The notes under the pieces were generated by a model. The model worked only from the letters and a program-made list of their open reading frames with translations, did not search any database and was not told the origin of the DNA. From JAHJDS01 sp964569795 (GTDB lineage Bacteria; Desulfobacterota; Desulfarculia; Desulfarculales; JAHJDS01): 8,845 bases of DNA. The stretch covers positions 1-8,845 of the forward strand of contig CAZMVB010000064.1 in assembly GCA_964569795.1 (NCBI GenBank), in the 5' to 3' direction. Below are positions 1 to 5,472 of this stretch, piece by piece; position 1 is the stretch's first letter; the number at the start of each line of letters is the position of its first letter. The translations under genes were made by a program, and so were the position numbers.

Positions 1-1363
1 GGGTCAGGGTGTCGAAGTCCACGGACAGGTCCTTCTGGGCGTAGGGGATGCAGCCGCCCGAGGGCCCGCCGGTCTGGACGGCCTTGAAGGGCTTCCCGCC
101 GGGGACGCCGCCGCCGATCTCCTCGATGATCCAGCCCAGGGGAACGCCCATGGGCACCTCGACCAGGCCGACGTTGCCCACCTTGCCCACCAGGGAGAAG
201 ACCTTGGTCCCGGAGCTCTTCTCGGCGCCCACGCCGGCGAACCAGTCGCCGCCCTTCTCGATGATCAGGGGCACGGTCGCCCAGGTCTCGACGTTGTTCA
301 GGACCGTGGGCCGGCCCCAGAGGCCCTCCTCGACCGAGTGGACGTACTTGGGCCGGGGCTCGCCGGCCCGGCCCTCGATGGAGGTGAACAGGGCCGTGGA
401 CTCGCCGCAGACAAAGGCCCCGGCGCCGCGGTTGATCTGGACGTCGAAGGAAAAATCGGTGCCCAGGATGTCTTGGCCCAGCAGGCCCCGTTCCCGGGCC
501 TGCTCGATGGCCCGGGTCAGGTGCCGGATGGCGACCGGGTACTCGGTCCGGACGTAGAAGTAGCCCTCGGTCGCGCCCAGGGCGTAGGCGCCGATGATCA
601 GGCCCTCCAGGACGGCGTGGGGGTCGCCCTCCATGATGGTCCGGTCCATGAAGGCCCCGGGGTCGCCCTCGTCGCCGTTGACCACGACGTACACCGGTCC
701 GGGGCGGGCCCCGGCCGCCTTGACCGCCGAGCGCCACTTGCGGCCGGTGGGGAACCCGCCGCCGCCCCGGCCCCGCAGGCCCGAGGCCTCGATCTGATCG
801 ATGACCTCGCCCGGGGCCATGGTCGTCAGGGCGCGGACCAAGGCCTGGTAGCCGCCGGCGGCGATGGTGTCGTTGATGTCGGCCGGGTCGATGTGGCCGA
901 TGTTCTTGAGGACCAGCCGCTCCTGGTGCCTGTAGAAGGGGATGTCCTGGTAGCGGGGGATGGATTCGCCGGTCCGGAGGTCCTGGTACAGCAGCCGGTC
1001 CACCGGTTTGCCCTCGATCAGGGTCGTCTGGATCAGGTCCTCGACGTCCTTGACCTTGACCCGCTGGTAGAACAGACCGGCCGGATAGACGATCACCAGC
1101 GGACCCCGGGAGCAGAAGCCGTGACACCCGGTGGTCTTGATCTCGGGAATCACCTGGGCGTCCAGGCCGGCGGCCTTGATCCCCGCCCGCAGGGCCTCGG
1201 CCACGGCCGGACTGCCGTTGGCCAGGCAGCCGGTGCCGTGGCAGATGATGACCTGGGGCCGATCCGGGTCCCGGCCGGCCAGGATGTCCCCCCGGAGCCG
1301 GTTAAGGTCCTCGGCCGAGGTGATCCGGAAGTCTTCCTGTAAGGCGATGCTTGGTTGGGCCAT
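1..1363 (-). CDS. nuoF: NuoF-like NAD(P)H-binding flavoprotein with N-terminal thioredoxin-like [2Fe-2S] domain (HndC/HydB type), 3' end outside window
   Basis: Probably the FMN- and NAD(P)H-binding diaphorase subunit of a soluble redox complex such as an NAD(P)-linked [FeFe]-hydrogenase or formate dehydrogenase. The 454 codons visible begin with a thioredoxin-like [2Fe-2S] domain, with cysteines at 41, 46, 80 and 84 (Cx4C and CxxxC). The Rossmann-like nucleotide/FMN domain follows: GRGGGGFPTG at 198-207, NGDEGDPGAFMDR at about 229-241, CGESTAL at 319-325 and TGGPSGGCIP at 431-440. The C-terminal [4Fe-4S] domain, and any extra ferredoxin domains, would lie beyond the left edge. The fused N-terminal domain and the NGDEGDPGAF wording fit the HndC/HydB branch better than respiratory complex I NuoF. 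The ATG at 1363 follows GAGGAC, 16 bases after the nuoE stop, so the two genes are surely co-transcribed. The catalytic partner is not in the window, so the complex cannot be named with certainty. Confidence 0.93.
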   Translation of the reverse strand, partial: MAQPSIALQEDFRITSAEDLNRLRGDILAGRDPDRPQVIICHGTGCLANGSPAVAEALRAGIKAAGLDAQVIPEIKTTGCHGFCSRGPLVIVYPAGLFYQRVKVKDVEDLIQTTLIEGKPVDRLLYQDLRTGESIPRYQDIPFYRHQERLVLKNIGHIDPADINDTIAAGGYQALVRALTTMAPGEVIDQIEASGLRGRGGGGFPTGRKWRSAVKAAGARPGPVYVVVNGDEGDPGAFMDRTIMEGDPHAVLEGLIIGAYALGATEGYFYVRTEYPVAIRHLTRAIEQARERGLLGQDILGTDFSFDVQINRGAGAFVCGESTALFTSIEGRAGEPRPKYVHSVEEGLWGRPTVLNNVETWATVPLIIEKGGDWFAGVGAEKSSGTKVFSLVGKVGNVGLVEVPMGVPLGWIIEEIGGGVPGGKPFKAVQTGGPSGGCIPYAQKDLSVDFDTLT

Positions 1364-1379
1364 GGTTTTGTCCTCGTCC

Positions 1380-1844
1380 CTAGTCCCGGGCCATCTTGCC
1401 GATCAGTTTCTTGAGCTTGGTCATGGAGGCGTTGGCCTGATAGGCCTCGTCGGCGACCACCACCGGCGCCAGGGCGCAGGCCCCGACGCAGTTGACCGTG
1501 TCCAGGGTGAACTTGAGGTCCTCGGTGGTGTGTCCCCGCTCCACGCCCAGCTCGCGCTCCAGGTTTTCGGCCAGGCGGCCGCCGCCCTTGAGGTGGCAGG
1601 CCGTGCCCAGGCAGACCTTGATCTCGTGCTCGCCCCGGGGCTCCAGGCTGAAGGACTTGTAAAAGGTGGCCACGGCCCAGGCCCGGGTGGGGGGCACGCC
1701 CACGTGATCGCAGACCAGGGTCAGGGCCTCGGGCGAGATATAGTGGAAGGCGGCCTGGACGTCCTGGAGCAGGGCGATCAGGTATTTCTCCTGGGGGGGA
1801 TACCGATCCAGGATGGAATCGATGTCAACGGATTGATATGCCAC
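1380..1844 (-). CDS. nuoE: NuoE-like thioredoxin-fold [2Fe-2S] subunit (HndA type)
   Basis: A 154-residue electron-transfer subunit that in this family passes electrons between the NuoF flavoprotein and the rest of a hydrogenase, formate dehydrogenase or complex I. An N-terminal helical part (1-70, including RAWAVATFYKSFSLEP at 54-69) precedes a thioredoxin-like fold. The four cluster ligands are C78 and C83 (CLGTAC) and C119 and C123 (CVGAC), the standard Cx4C...CxxxC pattern. Length is normal for the family. I chose GTG at 1844 because GGGAGGT sits seven bases upstream and the downstream sequence matches the family start. Longer in-frame readings up to 2042 run through the sigma-54 promoter and lose family resemblance. 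It is first in a leftward operon with the nuoF-like gene and is preceded by a near-perfect sigma-54 promoter. Confidence 0.95.
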   Translation of the reverse strand: MAYQSVDIDSILDRYPPQEKYLIALLQDVQAAFHYISPEALTLVCDHVGVPPTRAWAVATFYKSFSLEPRGEHEIKVCLGTACHLKGGGRLAENLERELGVERGHTTEDLKFTLDTVNCVGACALAPVVVADEAYQANASMTKLKKLIGKMARD

Positions 1845-1921
1845 GATTTTTACCTCCCTGGGCCGATCCGGTGTCGTCAAGCGGGGTGATGATTGAGGGT
1901 TGTCCGACGGTCTGTTGTGGG

Positions 1922-1936
1922 GCAATAAGGGTGCCA
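1922..1936 (-). promoter_or_regulatory. Sigma-54 (RpoN) -24/-12 promoter of the nuoEF-like operon
   Basis: Read on the minus strand the sequence is TTGGCACCCTTATTGC (from 1937), an exact TGGCAC-N5-TTGC element with GG and GC spaced 12 bases. A start site about 12 bases further (near 1910) would leave a leader of about 66 bases before the GTG at 1844. The gene immediately upstream encodes a sigma-54 activator, which strengthens the call. Confidence 0.88.
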
Positions 1937-2024
1937 ATCGAGGTAATATGCTGAATTTATGGAATGTAATGGTTAAGAGGCCCGTTCGAGCCGGCCATTT
2001 TTTCACGGCTATTTGTTGCGTTGC

Positions 2025-2120
2025 TGAAACAAAATAAGACATATGGCAAGTTATCTGATTGATATATTTGATTAATCAATAAAATCATGCTGATGTTTCA
2101 AGCGTATCACCTGAAACATC
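2025..2120. promoter_or_regulatory. Candidate upstream activator sites: TGTTTCA/TGAAACA dyads
   Basis: A perfect 9-base inverted repeat (GATGTTTCA at 2092-2100, TGAAACATC at 2112-2120, 11-base spacer) lies about 155-185 bases upstream of the -24 box. A further half-site, CTGAAACA at 2024-2031, lies about 90 bases upstream of it, next to a TTTGTT/AACAAA inverted pair (2012-2017, 2028-2033). Three copies of TGTTTCA in about 100 bases, at the usual distance for enhancer-binding proteins, suggest the binding sites of the adjacent activator. This is inferred from position and symmetry only. Confidence 0.5.
2040..2090. promoter_or_regulatory. AT-rich bend region with perfect 12-base palindrome and IHF-like match
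   Basis: Between the candidate activator sites lies a markedly AT-rich stretch. It contains the perfect palindrome TTGATTAATCAA (2068-2079). On the minus strand TATCAATCAGATA (2052-2064) matches the IHF consensus WATCAANNNNTTR at eight of nine defined positions. A DNA-bending site between enhancer and promoter is common in sigma-54 systems, so a looping role is plausible. The palindrome has a 2-base centre rather than the 4-base centre of an FNR box. The rest of the 1845-2189 gap shows no gene. Confidence 0.3.
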
Positions 2121-2189
2121 GCCGCAACGCCGACGCAACCTCGCTCGGCCAAAATTCAAAAAAAATAAACAAAATCTTTCAATGTCCCC

Positions 2190-3914
2190 CTAACCGATCC
2201 CGTGGGCCTTCATCTTCCGCCACAACGAACTCCGCGAGATGCCCAGCAGCCGGGCCGCCTCCTGGCGCCGGCCGCCGGTTCGGTGCAGGGCCCGGATGAT
2301 GGTCACCTTCTCGTCCTCCCACAGGGGCCAGGCCGCCTCCCCGGTCGGGGCCGGCACCCGGGCCCCCTTGGTGTCCAGCTCGGGCAGGTGACCGGCGGTG
2401 ATGATCGGCCCCTTGACAAAGACAAAGGCGTACTCCAGCACCCGCCGCAGTTCCCGGATGTTGCCCGGCCAGGAGTAGCGCTTGAAGAGCCTCATCACCT
2501 GGGGATCGATCCCCCGGACCCGTTTTTTGTAATGGCGGTTGAGTCGCTCCACAAAGTGATCGATCAAGAGGGGCAGGTCCTCCATCCGCTCCCGCAAGGG
2601 GGGCAGATACAGGGGAACCGTCCACAGGCGGTAGAACAGGTCCTCGCGGAAGGCGCCGGCCTTGACCTCCCGCTGGAGGCCGCGGTTGGTGGCGGCGATG
2701 ATCCGGGCGTCCATGGGGATGGGCCTGACCCCGCCGACCCGCTCGAAGACCTTTTCCTCCAGGACCCGCAGCAGCTTGACCTGGATCTCGGGCTTGATAT
2801 CGGCCACCTCGTCCAGGAACAGGGTGCCGCCCTTGGCCAGCTCGAACCGGCCGACCTTGCTGGTCGAGGCCCCGGTGAAGGCGGCCTTGACGTGTCCGAA
2901 CAGCTCGGACTCGAGCAGGGTCTCGGCCAGGGCCGAGCAGTTCACGGCGACGAATGGTCCCGCCGCCCGGGGGCTCAGGGCGTGAATCGCCTTGGCCACC
3001 AGTTCCTTGCCCGTGCCGCTCTCGCCCTCGATGACCACCGAGGCGTCCGAGGCGGCCACGTCCGGCAGCATCCGCAGCAGCCGGGTCAGGGCGGCGCTCT
3101 GGCCGATGATCTCGCCCTCGGGCCGCCCCACCGGGGTCTGGCTGGCGGCCTGGACCTGGGTCAGGGGCCGGAAGGTCTCCACCGCGCCGACCACCCGGTT
3201 CCGTTTGTCCCTTAAGACCGAGGTATTGACCAGGATCGACAGCTGGGAGCCGTGCTTGACCACGATGCGCACGTCCTGATCCATGCGCGGGGACCCGGTC
3301 TCCAGGGTGTAGCGCAGGGGGCACTCGCTCTGGCACAGGTCGCTCTTGAAGATGTCCCAGCAGTAACGGCCCAGGACCTCCTCGCGCTTGAACCCGGTGA
3401 TCGCCTCGGCCCGGCGGTTGAACGAGGTGATCCGCCAGCGATAGTTGATCGTGAACACGCCCTCGGCCAGGTTCTCGAACAAGTGGTTGAACTGGACGCC
3501 CATGGACCGGGTCAGGACGGTGTCCCCGGCCGGGGAGTGGGGCGGGCTGAAGACCAGGATGGCCCCGGTGATATGGCCCTGTTCGTCGAACAGGGGGGTG
3601 ATGGACAACGCGGCGTTGCCCGGCGGCCCCGAGGGAAAGGTCAGGGGGACCTCCAGGTCGGTCACCAGGGCCCCGTCCCGCCGGGTCTCCTCCAGGGCGG
3701 CCAGGGTCCGGTCCAGGTGGGGCGGCGGGATCAGGTCGGCCAGGTCAAGGCTCCCCCCCGGTCTCAGCTCCCGTTTGAGGATGCGTTCGGCCTGGAGATT
3801 GGCCGACAGGATCCGGCCCGCCTCGGAGATCACCACCACCCCGTCACCGGACGGCAGTTCGTCCGGTGGTACGCCGGGTTCCGGGGGGGCGGGTCGGGCG
3901 TCCTTGGGATTCAA
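2190..3914 (-). CDS. Sigma-54-dependent enhancer-binding transcriptional activator (PAS-PAS-AAA+-Fis HTH)
   Basis: A 574-residue activator that should use ATP hydrolysis to remodel sigma-54 RNA polymerase. PAS-like domain 1 spans about 22-123 and PAS domain 2 about 142-250, the latter with three closely spaced cysteines (C185, C194, C198). The AAA+ domain (about 266-500) has Walker A GESGTGKE (297-304), Walker B GGTLFLDE (362-369), sensor I AATN (407-410), arginine-finger region FREDLFYR (422-429) and sensor II WPGNIREL (482-489). The GAFTGA loop that contacts sigma-54 reads AAFTGA (344-349), so its first glycine is replaced. The C terminus (546-571) is a Fis-type HTH. There is no phosphoreceiver domain, so the PAS domains probably sense a ligand or redox state. 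The TTG start overlaps the upstream stop codon (TTGA) and follows AAGGTG by eight bases. The likely target is the sigma-54 promoter just downstream. No convincing terminator follows the stop codon. Confidence 0.95.
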   Translation of the reverse strand: MNPKDARPAPPEPGVPPDELPSGDGVVVISEAGRILSANLQAERILKRELRPGGSLDLADLIPPPHLDRTLAALEETRRDGALVTDLEVPLTFPSGPPGNAALSITPLFDEQGHITGAILVFSPPHSPAGDTVLTRSMGVQFNHLFENLAEGVFTINYRWRITSFNRRAEAITGFKREEVLGRYCWDIFKSDLCQSECPLRYTLETGSPRMDQDVRIVVKHGSQLSILVNTSVLRDKRNRVVGAVETFRPLTQVQAASQTPVGRPEGEIIGQSAALTRLLRMLPDVAASDASVVIEGESGTGKELVAKAIHALSPRAAGPFVAVNCSALAETLLESELFGHVKAAFTGASTSKVGRFELAKGGTLFLDEVADIKPEIQVKLLRVLEEKVFERVGGVRPIPMDARIIAATNRGLQREVKAGAFREDLFYRLWTVPLYLPPLRERMEDLPLLIDHFVERLNRHYKKRVRGIDPQVMRLFKRYSWPGNIRELRRVLEYAFVFVKGPIITAGHLPELDTKGARVPAPTGEAAWPLWEDEKVTIIRALHRTGGRRQEAARLLGISRSSLWRKMKAHGIG

Positions 3915-4186
3915 CGACGGGGCACCTTGATGCCGGCCTTGTGAAGGTCATCGTCAGTCAAAACGGAGGCCACGTTCCAGCTCAGGCTCCGGACCGCCTC
4001 GTCGGGCAGGCCGTTGCCCAGCAGTTGACTGCCCCCGTCGTAGCCGCGTCGGGCCGCCAGGGCGACCATTGCCTTGAGTTTCCTGTAGGCCCCGGCGTCC
4101 TGGTCCTGGCAGGCCCGCGCGTGCAGGTCGCACAGGGCGTTGACGCGCAGGACCGAGCAGCGCTTGCAGGTGTCGATGGTAACCAC
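3911..4186 (-). CDS. Small Cys-containing protein of unknown function, translationally coupled to the sigma-54 activator
   Basis: I do not recognise this 91-residue protein. An N-terminal CKRC (C7, C10) is followed by C19 and C26 within a basic segment (RVNALCDLHARACQ, 14-27), a pattern that could bind zinc or an Fe-S cluster. The rest (about 33-91) is predicted soluble and mixed alpha-helical, with no signal peptide or membrane segment. I chose GTG at 4186 because AAAGGA lies seven bases upstream. Longer readings to 4255 would begin inside the promoter. Its stop codon overlaps the TTG start of the activator gene, which argues for coupled translation and perhaps a shared task such as modulating the activator. 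The codon-position GC pattern looks like that of its neighbours, supporting a real gene. Confidence 0.75.
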   Translation of the reverse strand: MVTIDTCKRCSVLRVNALCDLHARACQDQDAGAYRKLKAMVALAARRGYDGGSQLLGNGLPDEAVRSLSWNVASVLTDDDLHKAGIKVPRR

Positions 4187-4241
4187 AGAGCGATCCTTTC
4201 TGTTGTCCGGTGCATCACGGCGACCTCGGCACTTCTGATTT

Positions 4242-4271
4242 ATTTTCAAATACAACCGGCCCGGTTGTCAA
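4242..4271 (-). promoter_or_regulatory. Sigma-70-like promoter for the small-protein/activator operon
   Basis: The minus strand carries a perfect -35 TTGACA (4271-4266), an 18-base spacer and GAAAAT (4247-4242, four of six matches to TATAAT). The leader would be about 50 bases to the GTG at 4186. The -10 is weak, which fits a promoter needing help or under repression through the overlapping palindrome. Confidence 0.5.
4252..4268. promoter_or_regulatory. Perfect 17-base palindrome, candidate operator
   Basis: ACAACCGGCCCGGTTGT has two 8-base arms around a central C at 4260. It overlaps the -35 and most of the spacer of the leftward promoter, where a bound dimer would block polymerase. The binding protein is not known; the two UPF0251 HTH proteins and the activator are local candidates. 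Confidence 0.5.
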
Positions 4272-4283
4272 CCTGGGGGCAAA

Positions 4284-4318
4284 CCCGAGACCGGCCCTTT
4301 GGTCGGGCCGTTCTCGGG
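4284..4318. repeat. 35-base imperfect inverted repeat between the divergent promoters
   Basis: CCCGAGA-C-CGGCCC (4284-4297) pairs with GGGCCG-T-TCTCGGG (4305-4318), giving 13 pairs with one internal C/T mismatch and a 7-base centre. A second, overlapping pairing is possible between GGGCCG (4317-4322) and CGGCCC (4328-4333). No T-run follows on either strand, and if both promoters are right neither transcript contains it, so a protein-binding DNA dyad is more likely than a terminator. Confidence 0.45.
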
Positions 4319-4322
4319 GCCG

Positions 4323-4397
4323 CGAATCGGCCCGGAGTCCGCCCTCGCGGGACGACGGTCCCTTTTTGGCCCTTATCCCCTTGACGAATCGGCCCGG
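4323..4397. repeat. 13-base direct repeat, second copy inside the rightward promoter
   Basis: CGAATCGGCCCGG occurs at 4323-4335 and again at 4385-4397, 62 bases apart. The second copy fills the spacer between the -35 and -10 boxes. The core CGGCCCGG also appears at 4257-4264 inside the leftward promoter palindrome. These are candidate operator sites for a local regulator. Confidence 0.4.
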
Positions 4398-4408
4398 TGC
4401 CTTATAAT
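4381..4408 (+). promoter_or_regulatory. Sigma-70-like promoter of the UPF0251/NifX/MinD cluster
   Basis: TTGACG (4381-4386), a 16-base spacer and a perfect TATAAT (4403-4408) form a strong promoter. Transcription should start near 4415, about 33 bases before the GTG at 4448. A second TATAAT at 4409-4414 is too far from the -35 box. Confidence 0.72.
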
Positions 4409-4447
4409 TATAATGAACGTATGTTCAAAATAACCGAGGAGGACAAG

Positions 4448-4795
4448 GTGCCCCGACCCAGAAAATGCCGCCAGGTGCGTGGATTCCCGGCCGTCGGCCT
4501 GTTCAAGCCCCAGGGGGTTCCCCTGTCGGGCCTGAGGGGGGTCGTCCTGCCGGTCGAGGGCCTGGAGGCCCTGCGCCTGGCCGACGTGGAGGGCCTGGAC
4601 CAGGAAAGGGCTGCGGCGCTGATGGGTGTGTCGCGGCCCACCTTTTCCCGGGTGTTGTCCGAGGCCCGGGCGATCGTGGCCCGGGCCCTGGTGAACGGCT
4701 GGGCGATCCGGATCGACGGGGGTGATTTCGAGGTGGTGTCCCCTCCGGGTCGGGGCGGCGGCCTGGGTCGGGGCGGACCCGGCGGGAGGTGGTGA
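4448..4795 (+). CDS. UPF0251 (DUF134) family HTH protein, copy 1
   Basis: A 115-residue protein of the UPF0251/DUF134 family, usually described as small sigma-factor-like HTH proteins presumed to bind DNA; the biochemical role is unsettled. The family start MPRPRKCRQV is present, followed by EGLEALRLADVEGL (37-50) and an HTH in about 52-80 (AAALMGVSRPTFSRVLSEAR, 55-74). The C-terminal 20 residues are glycine/arginine-rich and low-complexity. GTG at 4448 is chosen because GAGGAGG lies just upstream (4437-4443) and the family N-terminal sequence begins exactly there. An upstream ATG at 4421 lacks a ribosome binding site. By hand alignment it shares 61 of 96 residues with the N-terminal domain of the fusion at 5473, so the two are recent paralogues. 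As first gene behind a promoter with repeats it may be autoregulatory (inference). Confidence 0.9.
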   Translation: MPRPRKCRQVRGFPAVGLFKPQGVPLSGLRGVVLPVEGLEALRLADVEGLDQERAAALMGVSRPTFSRVLSEARAIVARALVNGWAIRIDGGDFEVVSPPGRGGGLGRGGPGGRW

Positions 4796-4841
4796 CCGGT
4801 TCTGCCCGGGGGCGAATTTTCAAGGCAAAGGAGGCGAGATC

Positions 4842-5018
4842 ATGCCCAGACGAGATGGAACGGGGCCTGACGGCCAGGGACCGACCGGTCGAGGAATGGG
4901 CCCTTGCGGCCGGGGCGGCGGCTCGGGCCGGAAAAAGGGACAAGGCCAGAAAGCCGGACGCGGCTCGGGCCAGGGCCAGGGTCGAGGCTCGGGCAGGGGC
5001 CGGAAGCAGGACCAATAA
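4842..5018 (+). CDS. Small Gly/Arg-rich protein with DUF5320-like N terminus
   Basis: A 58-residue protein starting MPRRDGTGPDGQGPTGRG, the signature opening of DUF5320-type small proteins found beside NifX-family genes in anaerobes. It has a single cysteine (C22, in GPCGRG). Instead of the usual C-terminal coiled coil it continues as a low-complexity, very basic Gly/Arg/Gln/Lys tail (23-58), which could bind nucleic acid or another polyanion, or may be a degenerate tail. ATG at 4842 is preceded by AAAGGAGG at 4827-4834 with seven-base spacing, strong evidence for translation. It lies 46 bases after UPF0251 copy 1. The function of the family is unknown to me beyond its association with these clusters. 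Confidence 0.75.
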   Translation: MPRRDGTGPDGQGPTGRGMGPCGRGGGSGRKKGQGQKAGRGSGQGQGRGSGRGRKQDQ

Positions 5019-5063
5019 CCCCTCGCGGCGACGCGGGGTGAAACGAGGCGAGGAGGTGCGATC

Positions 5064-5384
5064 ATGCCCGGATTTGATCGAACAGGACCCCTGGGCGCCG
5101 GGCCCATGACCGGCGGCGGTTTCGGCCTGTGCGGCGGCCGGGCTGCGGTCGGCCGGGGGGCCGGCCCGGGCCTGGCCCGGGGCTTCCGGGGCGGTTTCGG
5201 AGGAGGCGTCCGTCACCGGGCGCGCGGCTGGGGTTACGGACCGATGGACTGGGGCCCGTCCGGACCCATGGACGAGAGGTCGATCCTCGAGGCCCAGGTG
5301 GCCGGTCTCAGGTCGGAACTGGAGGTCCTGCAGCGGCGTCTGTCCGAATTGACCCCCCGGGCCGAGGACCGGCCCCAGACGTAA
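5064..5384 (+). CDS. DUF5320-like protein with Gly-rich body and C-terminal coiled coil
   Basis: A 106-residue protein with the family opening MPGFDRTGPLGAGPMTGG, one cysteine (C23), and a glycine/arginine/aromatic-rich middle (25-68). Its C-terminal helix from about 71 to 97 has L75, V79, L82, L86, L89, L93 and L96 in 3-4 heptad spacing, a clear short coiled coil for oligomerisation. The family is regularly encoded next to NifX-domain and MinD/ferredoxin genes, so a scaffold or partner role in cluster handling is plausible, but no activity is established. GAGGAGG upstream of ATG 5064 gives a good ribosome binding site. The gene is 45 bases after the Arg/Gly-rich relative and probably co-transcribed. 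The two genes look like an old tandem duplication with diverged C termini. Confidence 0.85.
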   Translation: MPGFDRTGPLGAGPMTGGGFGLCGGRAAVGRGAGPGLARGFRGGFGGGVRHRARGWGYGPMDWGPSGPMDERSILEAQVAGLRSELEVLQRRLSELTPRAEDRPQT

Positions 5385-5411
5385 TTATGAGCATAGGCCC
5401 TGAATTAGACC

Positions 5412-5440
5412 TTGACATGACCAGGGGGCCGGGGTAAAAA
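5412..5440 (+). promoter_or_regulatory. Possible internal sigma-70 promoter before the UPF0251-NifX gene
   Basis: Within the 88-base gap a perfect TTGACA (5412-5417) is followed after 17 bases by TAAAAA (5435-5440, four of six matches). This could give separate transcription of the fusion gene and the MinD pair. Confidence 0.42.
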
Positions 5441-5445
5441 AGCAG

Positions 5446-5468
5446 CCTCGTGATCTTCAACCCCGAGG
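5446..5468 (+). promoter_or_regulatory. Short hairpin able to cover the ribosome binding site of the fusion gene
   Basis: CCTCG (5446-5450) can pair with CGAGG (5464-5468), with a 13-base loop. The right arm contains the only Shine-Dalgarno-like stretch (GAGGT) before the ATG at 5473. The stem is only five pairs, so control of translation is a possibility, not a firm call. Confidence 0.25.
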
Positions 5469-5472
5469 TCTT

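Noticed and set aside
338..1342. Long plus-strand open frame opposite the nuoF-like gene
   Set aside because: It is a GC-driven antisense shadow: low-complexity Asp/Gly/Val/Leu-rich translation without motifs, while the opposite strand has every NuoF motif.
1845..2042. N-terminal extension of the nuoE-like protein to 2042
   Set aside because: The extension reads through the sigma-54 promoter and has no family resemblance; GTG at 1844 has a strong Shine-Dalgarno.
2068..2079. TTGATTAATCAA as an FNR-type box
   Set aside because: The half-sites are right but the centre is two bases, not the four needed for FNR/CRP-family dimers; kept only as a palindrome.
2150..2185. T-rich run on the minus strand after the activator stop as a rho-independent terminator
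   Set aside because: No GC-rich stem precedes the T-run, so it does not meet the definition.
2202..3336. Long open frames on both strands overlapping the sigma-54 activator
   Set aside because: Translations are Pro/Arg/Gly-rich with no family features; the activator frame carries all AAA+ motifs in order.
4397..4447. Earlier starts (4397 and ATG at 4421) for UPF0251 copy 1
   Set aside because: 4397 lies upstream of the -10 box and cannot be in the transcript; 4421 lacks a ribosome binding site, and the family start is at 4448.
5396..5430. GGCCC/GGGCC pairing followed by an A-run in the 5385-5472 gap as a terminator
   Set aside because: The loop is about 25 bases, the stem is short, and the following run is A rather than T on the coding strand; the -35/-10 reading is better.
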